DNA of 64,000 nt from Chroococcidiopsis sp. CCMEE 29 (GCF_023558375.1 NZ_CP083761.1:1415001-1479000), one strand, 5' to 3'. Counted from the first letter of the stretch, positions 54,378 to 62,847 are shown. Program-made: numbers and translations. The notes: generated by a model from the sequence alone, not told the origin.

Positions 54378-54776
54378 TTACTTCAGTGCTGCTGTTGCCT
54401 CAACCTCCACCAATGTCTCTGGAGAAGCGAGTGAGGCAACGCCGATGCCAGTCAGTGCTGGGCGCGACTCTCCCAGATATTGCGTCAGAATCGGTGCGAT
54501 ATCCTCAAGAAATTCTCCAAATTCACCCTGAATATACATGCGAACGCTAAGCAGATTCTCGATCAAGCTTCCCGATGCATCCAAGACGATGGTTAGGTTC
54601 GTCAGCGCCTTCGAGAGTTACCCCTCGACGGTATGGCTTGAAACTTGGTGGTTCATGTCCCAGTCAACCTGACCAGAAATGTAGACAGTACCCATTGCGG
54701 TATCGACAACGGCATGGGACAACCCGTGCGGTCTGCCATCATAGCGTTGTGGTGGATTAATCAGTTGCTTTCTCAT
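54378..54776 (-). pseudogene. RidA family protein (YjgF/YER057c/UK114), one nonsense codon
   Basis: The minus strand reads from the ATG at 54774-54776: RKQLINPPQRYDGRPHGLSHAV, MGTVYISGQVDWDMNH, VSSHTVEG, TAA (54618-54620), LSKALTNLTIVLDASGS, LLSVRMYIQGE, RPALTGIGVASLASPE and TLVEVEATAALK. The TAA stands where family members have Gln (CAA). One C-to-T change explains the loss. Promoter block F lies 37 bp upstream of the start. Confidence 0.88.
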
Positions 54777-54812
54777 GGTCTAATCCCTGTATGAAAGGTT
54801 CTAACGATCCAA

Positions 54813-54872
54813 AGGTTACTGAATTCCAATGCTTAATTTCTTTCAGATTCTTATGGTGCTTTGTTAAATTCT
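54813..54872 (-). promoter_or_regulatory. Conserved promoter block (copy F) for the RidA remnant
   Basis: Minus strand: AGAATTT at about 54865-54871 and TAAGAATCTG at about 54844-54853 (21 bp apart), AAGCATTGGAATT, then TAACCT (complement at 54813-54818) in the -10 position, 32 bp from the box. It overlaps the 3' end of an NmrA-like remnant. Confidence 0.55.
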
Positions 54873-55006
54873 TGTGGGCGAAGTATCGTTGCATAGTCAC
54901 GGGCAAAGTTTTCAAAATGGCGTGGTGCTTTGCCTATTACCTCCTGCACTCCCGCTCCGCTCGTTCTCGTCCATTCTTAAATACTAAATTGATTCCGAAG
55001 ATGCGC
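54851..55006 (-). pseudogene. NmrA-like NAD(P)-binding protein, C-terminal fragment
   Basis: The minus strand reads RTSGAGVQEVIGKAPRHF, ENFARDYATILRPQEFNKAP and TAA at 54851, the end of an NmrA-family NAD(P)H-binding protein. An in-frame TAA precedes it, and ISKra4 copy 2 begins directly upstream. Similar endings (QESNKAL, HESDKSS plus stop) can be read beside promoter blocks C and D. Confidence 0.65.
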
Positions 55007-55105
55007 TCGAGTGCATCTCAATTTTGTAGTGAGTATAAGTGCTTAGGCGTATGTTTTGAAGACAGCGCTAAACTTTGAGCATTGCTCCTTTAGCCAATAA
55101 GACAG

Positions 55106-55336
55106 ATGGAAGCTGACAAAAAAGCCCAAATTCAAGCTCACGCTCGTGCTATTGCCGCCCTGCTATACGAAGAAACCGACCCAGAGCAGGTGAAAACACT
55201 CGCAGGGATTGAGACGGCGGTGCGGAGACATCTGCTAGAACATGTCACTCCAGAGATGGGAAATTTTTTATCGCAACAAGCAGCGGTACAACGAGCGGAC
55301 GACAGCGCAGCCTTGAGAGCATCCTCGGACGATTGA
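55106..55336 (+). CDS. ISKra4 transposase, upstream frame (element 2)
   Basis: The 76-codon frame (ADKKAQIQAHARAIAALLYEET, GIETAVRRHLLEHVTPEMGNFLSQQ) parallels the frame at 4934. It stops at 55336, while the -1 frame is open from about 55312 (SILGRLRVSEKQAQILEV), as in the first element. The first element has a TTAAAAGC tract at the joint; here the equivalent is TTGAGAGC, without an A-run. Confidence 0.82.
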   Translation: MEADKKAQIQAHARAIAALLYEETDPEQVKTLAGIETAVRRHLLEHVTPEMGNFLSQQAAVQRADDSAALRASSDD

Positions 55337-56166
55337 GAGTCAGTGAGAAACAAGCCCAAATTCTGGAGGTCAAAGCCTACAGCCGCTGGAGTCCTTACCT
55401 GGAGAGGTGCTGTTTGTTGGTGAGCGCCAATGAGTCCTATGAGCGGACAGCGGAAGACATCGAGATCCTGACTGGGGTCAAGGTTTCTCATAGCACCCAA
55501 CAGCGGTTGGTGCATCGTCAAACCTTGGAGCAACTACAGATAGAGCAAGCGGTGGATGAAATCAGTATAGACGGGGGCAAGGTACGACTGCGAACTCCCC
55601 AAGGACAGCCCAGTGAATGGCGAGACTACAAAGGGGTGAATCTGCACGAGGGCTGCGTCGGTGCGTTTTTTCAGGACAATGAACGTTTAGTGAACTGGGT
55701 TAATGCCCAACCTTTTTCTGACCCGTTGACTTGCTTGGGAGATGGTCATGATGGCATTTGGAATCTTTACGCACAGATTGGCATCTCCGCTCAAAGGCGT
55801 GAGATTTTAGACTGGTATCACCTGGTCGAAAATTTGGGCAAGGTAGGAGGTTCTCAGCAACGCTTAGATGCGGCACAAGCCTGTCTATGGCAAGGGGATG
55901 TTGATGGGGCGATTGCACAGTTTAATGATTGGCAACACGAGCGAGTCACGACCTTTATTGCCTATCTCAACAAGCATCGGCACCGGATTGTCAACTATGG
56001 CTATTATCAAGCGGAAGGCATTTCAATTGGTTCAGGTGCGATTGAATCAACGGTCAAACAGATAGGACGGCGAATTAAGATATCGGGGGCACAATGGAGC
56101 AAACACAATGTGCCGCAGGTGCTGAAGCAGCGCTGCGCCTACCTCAATGGACAGTTCTCAAAGTAA
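55333..56166 (+). CDS. ISKra4 transposase, downstream catalytic frame (element 2)
   Basis: The frame encodes VDEISIDGGKVRLRTPQGQ, CLGDGHDGIWNLYAQIG, LDWYHLVENLGKVGGS and SIGSGAIESTVKQIGRRIKISG, the ISKra4 catalytic residues. The nominal TTG start lies inside homologous sequence, so expression as a frameshift fusion is expected. Confidence 0.87.
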   Translation: MRVSEKQAQILEVKAYSRWSPYLERCCLLVSANESYERTAEDIEILTGVKVSHSTQQRLVHRQTLEQLQIEQAVDEISIDGGKVRLRTPQGQPSEWRDYKGVNLHEGCVGAFFQDNERLVNWVNAQPFSDPLTCLGDGHDGIWNLYAQIGISAQRREILDWYHLVENLGKVGGSQQRLDAAQACLWQGDVDGAIAQFNDWQHERVTTFIAYLNKHRHRIVNYGYYQAEGISIGSGAIESTVKQIGRRIKISGAQWSKHNVPQVLKQRCAYLNGQFSK

Positions 56167-56198
56167 GACCTACAAAACTGGGATGCACTCAGATGCGC

Positions 56199-56525
56199 CT
56201 TTGAGGAATATTTCAACGATACAAATTTTCCCTGTTCAGCCATCCGTTGTTCTGCAATCTCCCAACTTGGCAATTCTGAACTGTCTTGATTCCAATGCAC
56301 AAACGAGGCTTCAGCCGACCACTCTACTAACTTTGGCATTGCTTCACGATGAGCATCCGCCATCATGTATGTTTGCATTGAGGCTTAATTGTCCCAAGCA
56401 GTTAGCGTCCAATAAGCGGTTTCGGTTTGTGATCGCGTTACTGTCTGAATGTTGCCAGAAGCCTGTTTTGACTAATCGTAGGCGCGAGCTGCGTACTCTA
56501 GAAAAGCTGGGAGATAATAAGGCAT
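56199..56525 (-). pseudogene. DUF3291/monooxygenase-like protein, two premature stops
   Basis: In one frame from the ATG at 56523-56525: PYYLPAFLEYAARAYD, TAG, SKQASGNIQTVTRSQTETAYW, TLTAWDN, TAA, ASMQTYMMADAHREAMPKLVEW, SAEASFVHWNQDSSELPSWE and QRMAEQGKFVSLKYSS. The AYWTLTAW and AHREAMPKL segments identify a small ferredoxin-like-fold protein family seen in cyanobacteria. The two stops lie in an otherwise well preserved frame. Promoter block G is upstream and ISKra4 lies at its 3' end. Confidence 0.75.
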
Positions 56526-56603
56526 CTTAACAGTAACCGAGTAACTGAAATGACTGCCCTAACACTTCTCCATTGTCTAAGATCGCTCTTGTTCTATGTT
56601 TGA

Positions 56604-56663
56604 AGTGTATTAATTTCCAAGGCTTGACCGCTTTCAAATTTTAACTGTAATTTTTCAGATTTT
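56604..56663 (-). promoter_or_regulatory. Conserved promoter block (copy G)
   Basis: Minus strand: AAAATCTG (about 56656-56663) and AAAATTTG (about 56635-56642) 21 bp apart, then AAGCCTTGGAAATT and TACACT (complement AGTGTA at 56604-56609), 32 bp from the box. It points at the monooxygenase remnant starting at 56525. Confidence 0.55.
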
Positions 56664-56665
56664 TA

Positions 56666-57063
56666 TGGTGTTGGTATTCCTGAAAACAGCGCGACGTAGC
56701 CGACGACTTCAACAGATACTTCTCTAAACTGCTGATTGAGCGATCGCACTAAACTTTCAGGGCTATCCTGTTGATTCGAGCAGATGCCTTTCTGTTTGTA
56801 TACCTTCATCAGGCGCTTCGCAAACCAATTCCGTTGTATACATCCTGCAACAATGTAGAGTCAAAAATAATAGCATTGGGATTCATCAAAGCTTTAAGAC
56901 AATCGATTCTGATTCAATCAAACCAGGAAGACAGTGAAGTAGGAGTATTGTTACGGAAAGTGTCGTCAGGGGCAAAGTAATGAATAGAGTACCGAATTTG
57001 ATTGAGGAGTTGGAACTTTATCCACTTTGTTTCTGGTTCAGCGAGTAAAGATGGGCGATCCGC
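56666..57063. other. Region without recognisable gene
   Basis: A plus-strand frame at 56771-56980 (69 codons, including QEDSEVGVLLRKVSSGAK) and a minus-strand stretch near 56660-56760 (SPESLVRSLNQQFREVSVEVVG) look protein-like, but I cannot assign either. They are probably remnants left at a rearrangement next to the Tn3 debris. Confidence 0.4.
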
Positions 57064-57139
57064 AATCTTTGAAACCTAAGTATACCAACGGTTTCCAGAC
57101 CATCTTACAGGTTTTTACACGTATCTCGGCTCAATACCG
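57064..57139 (+). repeat. 76-bp Tn3-type end, second copy
   Basis: Matches 11747-11822 without gaps. Here it lies in plus orientation with its outer end (CTCAATACCG) against the broken end of a second Tn3-type transposase gene. This is what a Tn3 insertion or one-ended event into that gene would leave. Confidence 0.6.
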
Positions 57140-58214
57140 ATTTGTATTCTTTAACGACAGCTTGCAAGGTCTTCTGGCTCACCACTGGATAGACCACATC
57201 TTTGACCAGTTCCTCCGGATGCTCTAAGGAGGCTTCAGCAATGCGAAACAGCAGATGAAGCTTGCCATCTACCCGCTTGAAGTCGTCGATGAGTTCCTTC
57301 TCTACCCGGCGTTCAGCATTGATGCCCAAACGATGAATAATTTGAATCAGCAACTCCACGAGGCTATCGGTGATTTCCTGGCTTCTTTGCCAACAAAAGG
57401 CGGCGACTAGAGTATAGCGAATCGGGTCTGGATGACGGCGGAGTTCTCGTGGCGGTTCAGCCGACGCTCGACGGCGGTAATGGTGAACAATTTTGGGAGG
57501 GACATTGGCAAATAAGGCTTTTGGTAGCCCCAACTGCCGAAGGCACTTCAACTTATCTGCTTCCTTAAGGACGCTATCCAAGCTAGTCCGCCCAGGGTCT
57601 GTCTTAAGGATGTTGAAGTCAGACTGCTTGAATTGCGGCTGTTCATCTTCCAATACCCCATCGGTCTTCAGAAGTGCATCCAGGTTGACCAAAGACTCTG
57701 GTGACAGTTGTGCGAGAATGGTGGCGCAAAAAGTCTCCTCGGCAGTGCGGACAGCAGAATGGATGAGACGTTCAACCTGGTCTTTGGTGGGTGGCTCTAG
57801 CTTTAACTCCCGCAGACGTTGATAAGCTGCGGCTTCGAGAAGAGATTCCTGGTAGTCGTAGATTAGTACCTTTTGGCAAAGCCATTTGGTGAGCGCTTCG
57901 GTGTCTTGAAGCGTAGACTCGCGGAACCCGAAAAACTCACGGATTTCTACTCGATGACGTGCAAGCGTGCGTCCCTGCCATTCGTACTCTCGATAGGCTC
58001 TTGGGGACAGGTCAAGCTGTCTAGCAATGTAAGACACCACTGGCTGTGGAACTTCCTTCTGGGAACTAGGAAATCTGGCTTCCAGTTGGAAAAACTTGAG
58101 CAAGATGGCAAAGCCGAGACGGTTAGCTCCACTTTTGTTTGACAATAGAGCGTTTTCATCGGGAAGGAGCGTAAAATGCTCCACTAATTCTTCGGGAGTC
58201 CACTGGCGCTTCAC
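57140..58214 (-). pseudogene. tnpA: Tn3-family transposase, N-terminal part only
   Basis: From the ATG at 58212-58214: RQWTPEELVEHFTLLPDENALLSNKSGANRLGFAILLKFFQ (DUF4158 DNA-binding domain), SYIARQLDLSPRAYREYEWQGRTLARH and further helical region to VVSQKTLQAVVKEYKS. About 355 residues remain of roughly 1000. It is cut at 57140 by the 76-bp repeat, and the last residues (SRDTCKNL) are read from that repeat. The DDE catalytic core is absent. It is only distantly related to the tnpA at 11807. Confidence 0.88.
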
Positions 58215-58245
58215 AGGAGCATCTGGTTGCGTGACAGAACTCTAG

Positions 58246-58325
58246 TTATACGACAAAATTGACTCGTTCTCAGCCTTTTTCTGGCAATTGATTTGAGGTT
58301 AAGCTAGAAAAATCCTGTCGTATAA
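58246..58325. promoter_or_regulatory. Candidate tyrosine-recombinase resolution site between divergent tnpA and recombinase
   Basis: TTATACGACA at 58246-58255 is the exact inverse of TGTCGTATAA at 58316-58325, 60 bp apart. The site lies between the divergent starts of the tnpA fragment (58214) and the tyrosine recombinase (58365). Tn3-family elements that resolve cointegrates with TnpI-like recombinases carry their internal recombination site in this position, built from inverted core arms. Confidence 0.6.
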
Positions 58326-58364
58326 GTTTTTGGCGCGACTAGACAACATCATTGGAGGTCGGTC

Positions 58365-59261
58365 ATGGAGTTACTACACCAATTTGAGGTTTATCTCAAA
58401 AGTAGCGACAGAGTTGCTTCGGCACAGTTTTATTGCTCTGACATTAAGAAGTTTACGGCTTGGTTTGAAACGAGATACGGTCACTTTCAGCCAGCGGCAA
58501 TTACACCCCTTGACTTAGTAGAGTACCGAAGCTATTTGCAATCCAATGGTGGACGGCGCACTCAAGCTCACCCCAGTTCCCAACCTGCTGCACCAGCCAC
58601 TGTGAATCGTGCACTCATTAGCCTATCAATTTTCTGCCAGTGGGGACAAGAACGGGGAATTATGGTCACTAATCCATCACAGGGAATCAAGCCAATGGCA
58701 GTAGAGGAATTGGCTCCCCACTGGCTCACTCGACCTCAACAAGCGGCTTTCATCCGGGCAGTGCAAACTGGTAAAAGTCTCCGCGACTTGGCAGTCTGTG
58801 GGTTAATGTTGCACGCGGGGCTGCGAGTCTCTGAAGTTTGTTCACTTACCCGTGGAGACTTGGTGCTACGCCAGCGTTCCGGTTCAGTGCTTGTGCGTCA
58901 AGGGAAAGGCAATAAACAGCGGCGGGTTCCCTTGAATGTGACAATTCGCCAAATCCTTCTAGACTATCTGGTAAGTTTTCCTGAGTCACAGCAGGTAGTC
59001 TTTGCCTCTGACCGCGCCAAACATCTAACACCACGCGCTGTGCAGCATCTTGTGCATCGTTACGCTTACAAGGCACATCTTGAGCAAGTGACTCCACATA
59101 CACTGCGCCACTCGTTCTGCAAGAATTTGGTTGACGTTGGAGTCAGTTTGGATAAAGTAGCACTCTTGGCTGGACACACTTCTGTTGATGTGACTCGCCG
59201 CTACACTACTCCCAGTGAACAAGACCTGCAAGCGGCGGTTGAGCGTCTAGCTTGGGAGTAA
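58365..59261 (+). CDS. Tyrosine recombinase (TnpI/XerC-like)
   Basis: The 298-residue protein has a SAM-like core-binding domain (LHQFEVYLKSSDRVASAQFYCSD, PATVNRALISLSIFCQWG) and the catalytic residues in order: Arg in HAGLRVSEVCSL, Lys in RQGKGNKQRRVPL, HTLRHSFC, LAGHTSVD and the nucleophile Tyr in VTRRYTTPS. The set is complete. Its divergent position to a Tn3-type tnpA and the inverted arms between them indicate a transposon cointegrate resolvase. Confidence 0.92.
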   Translation: MELLHQFEVYLKSSDRVASAQFYCSDIKKFTAWFETRYGHFQPAAITPLDLVEYRSYLQSNGGRRTQAHPSSQPAAPATVNRALISLSIFCQWGQERGIMVTNPSQGIKPMAVEELAPHWLTRPQQAAFIRAVQTGKSLRDLAVCGLMLHAGLRVSEVCSLTRGDLVLRQRSGSVLVRQGKGNKQRRVPLNVTIRQILLDYLVSFPESQQVVFASDRAKHLTPRAVQHLVHRYAYKAHLEQVTPHTLRHSFCKNLVDVGVSLDKVALLAGHTSVDVTRRYTTPSEQDLQAAVERLAWE

Positions 59262-59273
59262 AGGCATTACTGT

Positions 59274-60296
59274 ATGAAACAATTCACTAATCTGAGCTAT
59301 GGAGGCCAAGTCAAACGATTGAAGCGGTTAGCACGACAGGCACTGCTCAATTACAACTTGGGCCATCTGCACCTTGTCAACCTGGCTCATGGTGAAAACA
59401 CGACCTTTAAGGTAGAGGTGGAAGCTAATTTTTCCAGCCAAGACTTGAAAAAACTAAACAGATATGTGCTTCGGATATATCGGCACAACAAACATAGTAT
59501 TGCTGCAATCCATTCGGAATTGCTGTGGCTAGCGTCGCTTCAGCATGAAAATGATTTGGTAGTTCCAGCACCGATGCCAACTCTGGAGGGTTCCCTTTTG
59601 ACAATTGCAGAGGTACCTGGAGTCCCAGAGCCACGATGCTGCGCCCTATTTCGTTGGCTTCCGGGAAGGTTTCTCAAGGCTAGACTTAATGATAGAGCGA
59701 TAGAGAATGTTGGCAGATTTCTGGCACGATTGCATCATCATAGCCAGCAGTTTGTACCACCTGAAGGTTTTGAGCGACCGCGATGGGATGAGGATGGACT
59801 CCTCGGAGCTTTCCCAATTGGTTTACCAATTGAGAGCGAGGGTTTCGTTTCGCCACAGAACCAAGCTGTGCTGGAATCAGCTGCTTTGCAAATTAGAGAA
59901 CGATTGCAAAGACTCACTCAACACTCTCAAGCATTTGGGTTAATTCATAGCGACCTACATCTCGGCAACTGCAAGTTTCACAAAGGTGAGGTGCAGGTGT
60001 TTGATTTTGATGACTGTGGTTGGGGTTACTACCTATACGACCTGGCAGTGGCACTGTACTATCTACGTCATCGTGAGGAGTTTTCTAATCTGCAAACAGC
60101 ATTACTGCAGGGATATCAACAACTACGCTCACTCCCTGAGCAACATGAGTCCTGTTTGAAGGCAATGATTGCTGCACGGCGCTTACATTTGATGCGAGAT
60201 CTCGTTCTCCGTCAAGACAATCCCAAACTTCGGGCGCTGCTCCCCAAATTTATCGATGTCTCAATCGAGGAAATGAAGAAATTCCTCAATCAGTAA
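59274..60296 (+). CDS. Phosphotransferase family protein (APH / homoserine kinase II-like)
   Basis: The 340-residue protein has the aminoglycoside-phosphotransferase kinase fold: ENTTFKVEVEA, VLRIYRHNKHS (ATP lysine/arginine region), the brenner-type catalytic loop FGLIHSDLHLGNCKFH (HxDxxxxN) and VFDFDDCGWGYYLYDLAVALYYL (metal Asp). It starts 12 bp after the tyrosine recombinase and is probably co-transcribed with it. It may be a transposon passenger. Antibiotic, sugar or amino-acid substrates are all possible. Confidence 0.9.
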   Translation: MKQFTNLSYGGQVKRLKRLARQALLNYNLGHLHLVNLAHGENTTFKVEVEANFSSQDLKKLNRYVLRIYRHNKHSIAAIHSELLWLASLQHENDLVVPAPMPTLEGSLLTIAEVPGVPEPRCCALFRWLPGRFLKARLNDRAIENVGRFLARLHHHSQQFVPPEGFERPRWDEDGLLGAFPIGLPIESEGFVSPQNQAVLESAALQIRERLQRLTQHSQAFGLIHSDLHLGNCKFHKGEVQVFDFDDCGWGYYLYDLAVALYYLRHREEFSNLQTALLQGYQQLRSLPEQHESCLKAMIAARRLHLMRDLVLRQDNPKLRALLPKFIDVSIEEMKKFLNQ

Positions 60297-60563
60297 ATCT
60301 CCTGGATTAGCTTCAGCAGAACTACTAGCTGAATTTTTTCTGGAATCTTCTGAGGATAGGAATTTCAGCCATTGCGTGGCACTTCGTTGCAGCTTCGCTA
60401 CTTTTACCCCCTTAACTGCTGCCGGGTCAGTCTTACCCAAATACTGGGCTAGAGCCTCCCGGACCACTTCCGCTTCCTTGCGACCGGAGGCAAGAGCTAG
60501 AGCGCTGATTTGTTGCTGCCATTCAACAGGGCATCTTGCCCTAAGCATTGGCGACTCTGGCAT
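60261..60563 (-). CDS. Ribbon-helix-helix-like DNA-binding protein
   Basis: The 100-residue protein begins PESPMLRARCPVEWQQQISALALASGRKEAEVVREALAQYL, a ribbon (arc-like) strand and two helices of the CopG/RHH type, nearly the same as the proteins encoded at 62844 and in the remnant near 61850. The C-terminal half (SSEDSRKNSASSSAEANPGD) is not shared. Its 3' end overlaps the convergent phosphotransferase end by 36 bp. The HEPN-like gene ends 6 bp upstream on the same strand, suggesting a two-gene unit. Confidence 0.75.
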   Translation of the reverse strand: MPESPMLRARCPVEWQQQISALALASGRKEAEVVREALAQYLGKTDPAAVKGVKVAKLQRSATQWLKFLSSEDSRKNSASSSAEANPGDLLIEEFLHFLD

Positions 60564-60569
60564 CCCTGC

Positions 60570-61649
60570 TTACTCTGCTTTCGTGTATTTGGTAAGAATC
60601 TCACAAGCCGATCGCACAGAAGCGACAAGTGGACAAATTTCTGCTGGACTAATATCTCTCTGACCATAATGTACAACGTTGTTTCGTCTCTCTATGGCTT
60701 GCTGACAATTCTTAATCGTTTCTGTTGGTAATACTTCTTTGGGAAAGAGTATCGGCAACAAATATTTTACTGTTCCCGAAAACCCAAGATGATCGATCTG
60801 CGATTTGAGATTGTTTGTTTCAATACGGGACAGTAATTCTTGTGTGAAGAAGGAGTCTATCTTGGGAGACTTTGCAAACTCTGAAACGGCAATTTCAAGT
60901 GCTGATACTGCTTCAATAATCGCGCTCCTTCGCCGATTTTCTTGAATCAGCAATTGAGCATTTGCTAATAGTTCAAGAACTAATTTTGGTCGGGAATTAC
61001 CCGACACAAACTCTTGTAACTTATGCCAGTCATCTTTACTGATTGAGGTTTCTTCTCCCGAAGAATAAATCGTAATCAAGTCAGTTGCTGGTGGGCACCA
61101 TTCTACCCACTCATAGTCCTCTGAACGCACTTTAGCTCGAAAGGCAACATTCGAGAAATGTAGCAGATTCTCGTCAAATAGTCTTTCAGATAGCCAAAAC
61201 TGATGCTTGTGATTTCTTGCAAAGGCGATAAATCGGTTATATAGCGTCAGAGCAAACTCCAAAACCTTTAATCCTATATCGTGGTATTGGTTGCTGAGCT
61301 TTTCATAATCTCCGTTGTCTGGTCCCATTCCATGATGTATGCCCCTGGAGCTTTCACGCTCGTCATAAATAAATTTAGCCAGTTCTTCGGATATGTTGCA
61401 GACTACGACTTCGACATAAACCTTTCGGACTCTGATGTTTACCCATCGGCTGATGTAGTTGTCTTCTAGTTCTTCTAGGCTAGCGACGCAATCTCGACCG
61501 ATCCAGAGGCGAGCGATGTAGTTGTCCCTCTCTCTAATCAGAGCTTCTAACTCTTCATTCGGCAACCATTGATTAAAGGTGATAAACGGGCCTAACCATT
61601 CCTCGTCACTGACAGTTATTTCGTGGTGTATAGTAAGGCTTTTTGTCAT
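60570..61649 (-). CDS. Unknown protein with C-terminal HEPN-like motif
   Basis: The 359-residue protein is not a family I recognise with certainty. The N-terminal half is rich in Trp, Tyr and acidic residues (WLGPFITFNQWLPNEELEAL, SRWVNIRVRKVYVEVVVC). The C-terminal 130 residues are helical with ENRRRSAIIEAVSALEIAVSEFA and end in IERRNNVVHYGQRDIS. Arg322-Asn-x3-His327 matches the RNxxxH signature of HEPN domains, several of which are RNases in defence or toxin-antitoxin loci. An RHH-type gene follows by 6 bp. A toxin-like role is inference only. Confidence 0.6.
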   Translation of the reverse strand: MTKSLTIHHEITVSDEEWLGPFITFNQWLPNEELEALIRERDNYIARLWIGRDCVASLEELEDNYISRWVNIRVRKVYVEVVVCNISEELAKFIYDERESSRGIHHGMGPDNGDYEKLSNQYHDIGLKVLEFALTLYNRFIAFARNHKHQFWLSERLFDENLLHFSNVAFRAKVRSEDYEWVEWCPPATDLITIYSSGEETSISKDDWHKLQEFVSGNSRPKLVLELLANAQLLIQENRRRSAIIEAVSALEIAVSEFAKSPKIDSFFTQELLSRIETNNLKSQIDHLGFSGTVKYLLPILFPKEVLPTETIKNCQQAIERRNNVVHYGQRDISPAEICPLVASVRSACEILTKYTKAE

Positions 61650-61837
61650 AATGATATGGCCCTGTATGACTGGTCGTTACTGTCACGAAACCTCTGGTGG
61701 CTTGGTCAACCGATTGTAACTTTGAAAAATCTTTGACAACCCTGACGCGAAGTGTCACCTAAATATTTTCTTCTAAACTAAATACTTATATACCTTCACA
61801 ACGCTTCGTGCCACAACACGACGCGAGAAAGCCCGCT

Positions 61838-61956
61838 ACCCGATTTTGTAGATCAGCGATCGCTCCCTTGACGCTACCTGGGTCAGTCTGACCCAAACAG
61901 TGGGCGCTTAGCCTACTGCACCACTTCAGCTTCCTTGCGGCCGGAGATAGTAGAGA
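61838..61956 (-). pseudogene. Ribbon-helix-helix-like protein, remnant
   Basis: In the 319-bp gap upstream of the HEPN-like gene the minus strand reads ISGRKEAEVVQ, TAG, and after a frameshift LSAHCLGQTDPGSVKGAIADLQNRV. This matches the GRKEAEIVREALGQYLGKNDPGSVKGAIASLEDRV stretch (in two parts) of the protein at 62844. It is the dead third member of the RHH set. Confidence 0.75.
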
Positions 61957-61968
61957 TCACTTAACTAT

Positions 61969-62847
61969 TTATTTTTGTTTGTCATCTCCAGATTCTAAAG
62001 CTAAGCCTAAAGCTTTCCGGAAGTTTTCATCATATATGGCTTGCTCCCAATACTCTGCAGATTTGACTTGCTCTAGGGTTAAATTCAAGGCTATGTACAG
62101 GTCGGCACGAGCGAGATTGGCTTCACGGAGATCGGTGTTAAGAAGATTGGCTTTCCTAAGACTGGCTCCACTAAGGTTGGCTCCACTAAGGTTAGCAAGG
62201 GATAAATCAAGTTTTTGTTGGTTTGGGTCTTTGCTGGAGTCACGTCTCCCAAGCACAGTGAGTGCTGCTTGAACGTCTACAGTGATTTTTGGTGGTTCCT
62301 GTTGAACATTTTTGGGTGACTGCAAGGGAGATTTTTCTCGCACAAATGAACTGAGAATCTCCATGATTGTCCAATGGTCTTTTGGAGAATCTTTTGCAAT
62401 CCGTTCCAATGCATAGATTCCCCCTAAACGGACTTCTAACTTCTCACTGCCCAATAGTTCAATCGCTTTACTGAACCGCTCCGTAACCTGCTTCTCTTCA
62501 GCCGCGCTGACATTTGCTTCTGTAGCCCTGACATTGCGGTAGGTAAAGTAGGCAGTTACAACGAAGAATGCACCACCCAATGCCTGGACCAGCGTGCCAT
62601 AAATAGCATTTTGTGCGTTAACTCGGTCTTTTTCTAAGGTGAGTCGGTCTTTCTGCAAGGCGAGTTTGTCTTTGGGAGTCACTGTTGCTGGCAAAGTGTC
62701 AATCTGTTGTTGCAAAGCATCGATCTGCTGAGCCAGAGAGTTGACGTTGTTCTGCTGCGCCAACCAGAGCGCCAGCAGCACTGCCAAGATGGGAATCCCC
62801 AATAACAGCGGCAGCCGCAAATACTTTGGGATTGCCAAAGTTCTCAT
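61969..62847 (-). CDS. Membrane-anchored pentapeptide-repeat protein with coiled coil
   Basis: The 292-residue protein has an N-terminal membrane helix (LLLGIPILAVLLALWLA), a coiled coil (LAQQIDALQQQIDTL ... KDRLTLEKDR), a second helix (ALGGAFFVVTAYFTY), a region with LLGSEKLEVRLGGIYALERIAKDSPKDHWTIMEIL, and near the C-terminus pentapeptide repeats (DLSLANLSGANLSGASLRKANLLNTDLREANLARADL). This architecture is frequent in cyanobacteria, function unknown. Its ATG overlaps the stop of the RHH gene by 4 bp. Confidence 0.88.
   Translation of the reverse strand: MRTLAIPKYLRLPLLLGIPILAVLLALWLAQQNNVNSLAQQIDALQQQIDTLPATVTPKDKLALQKDRLTLEKDRVNAQNAIYGTLVQALGGAFFVVTAYFTYRNVRATEANVSAAEEKQVTERFSKAIELLGSEKLEVRLGGIYALERIAKDSPKDHWTIMEILSSFVREKSPLQSPKNVQQEPPKITVDVQAALTVLGRRDSSKDPNQQKLDLSLANLSGANLSGASLRKANLLNTDLREANLARADLYIALNLTLEQVKSAEYWEQAIYDENFRKALGLALESGDDKQK

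Larger units (their letters stand above)
55007..56190 (+). mobile_element. ISKra4-family insertion sequence, second element
   Basis: Terminal repeats GAGTGCATCTCAATTTTGTA (55009-55028) and its near complement (56171-56190) bound the element. AGATGCGC occurs at 54999-55006 and 56191-56198 as an 8-bp target duplication, allowing two extra bases at the left end. It inserted between an NmrA remnant and a monooxygenase remnant. It is a different species from the element at 4863; the ends share only the GCATC core. Confidence 0.88.
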
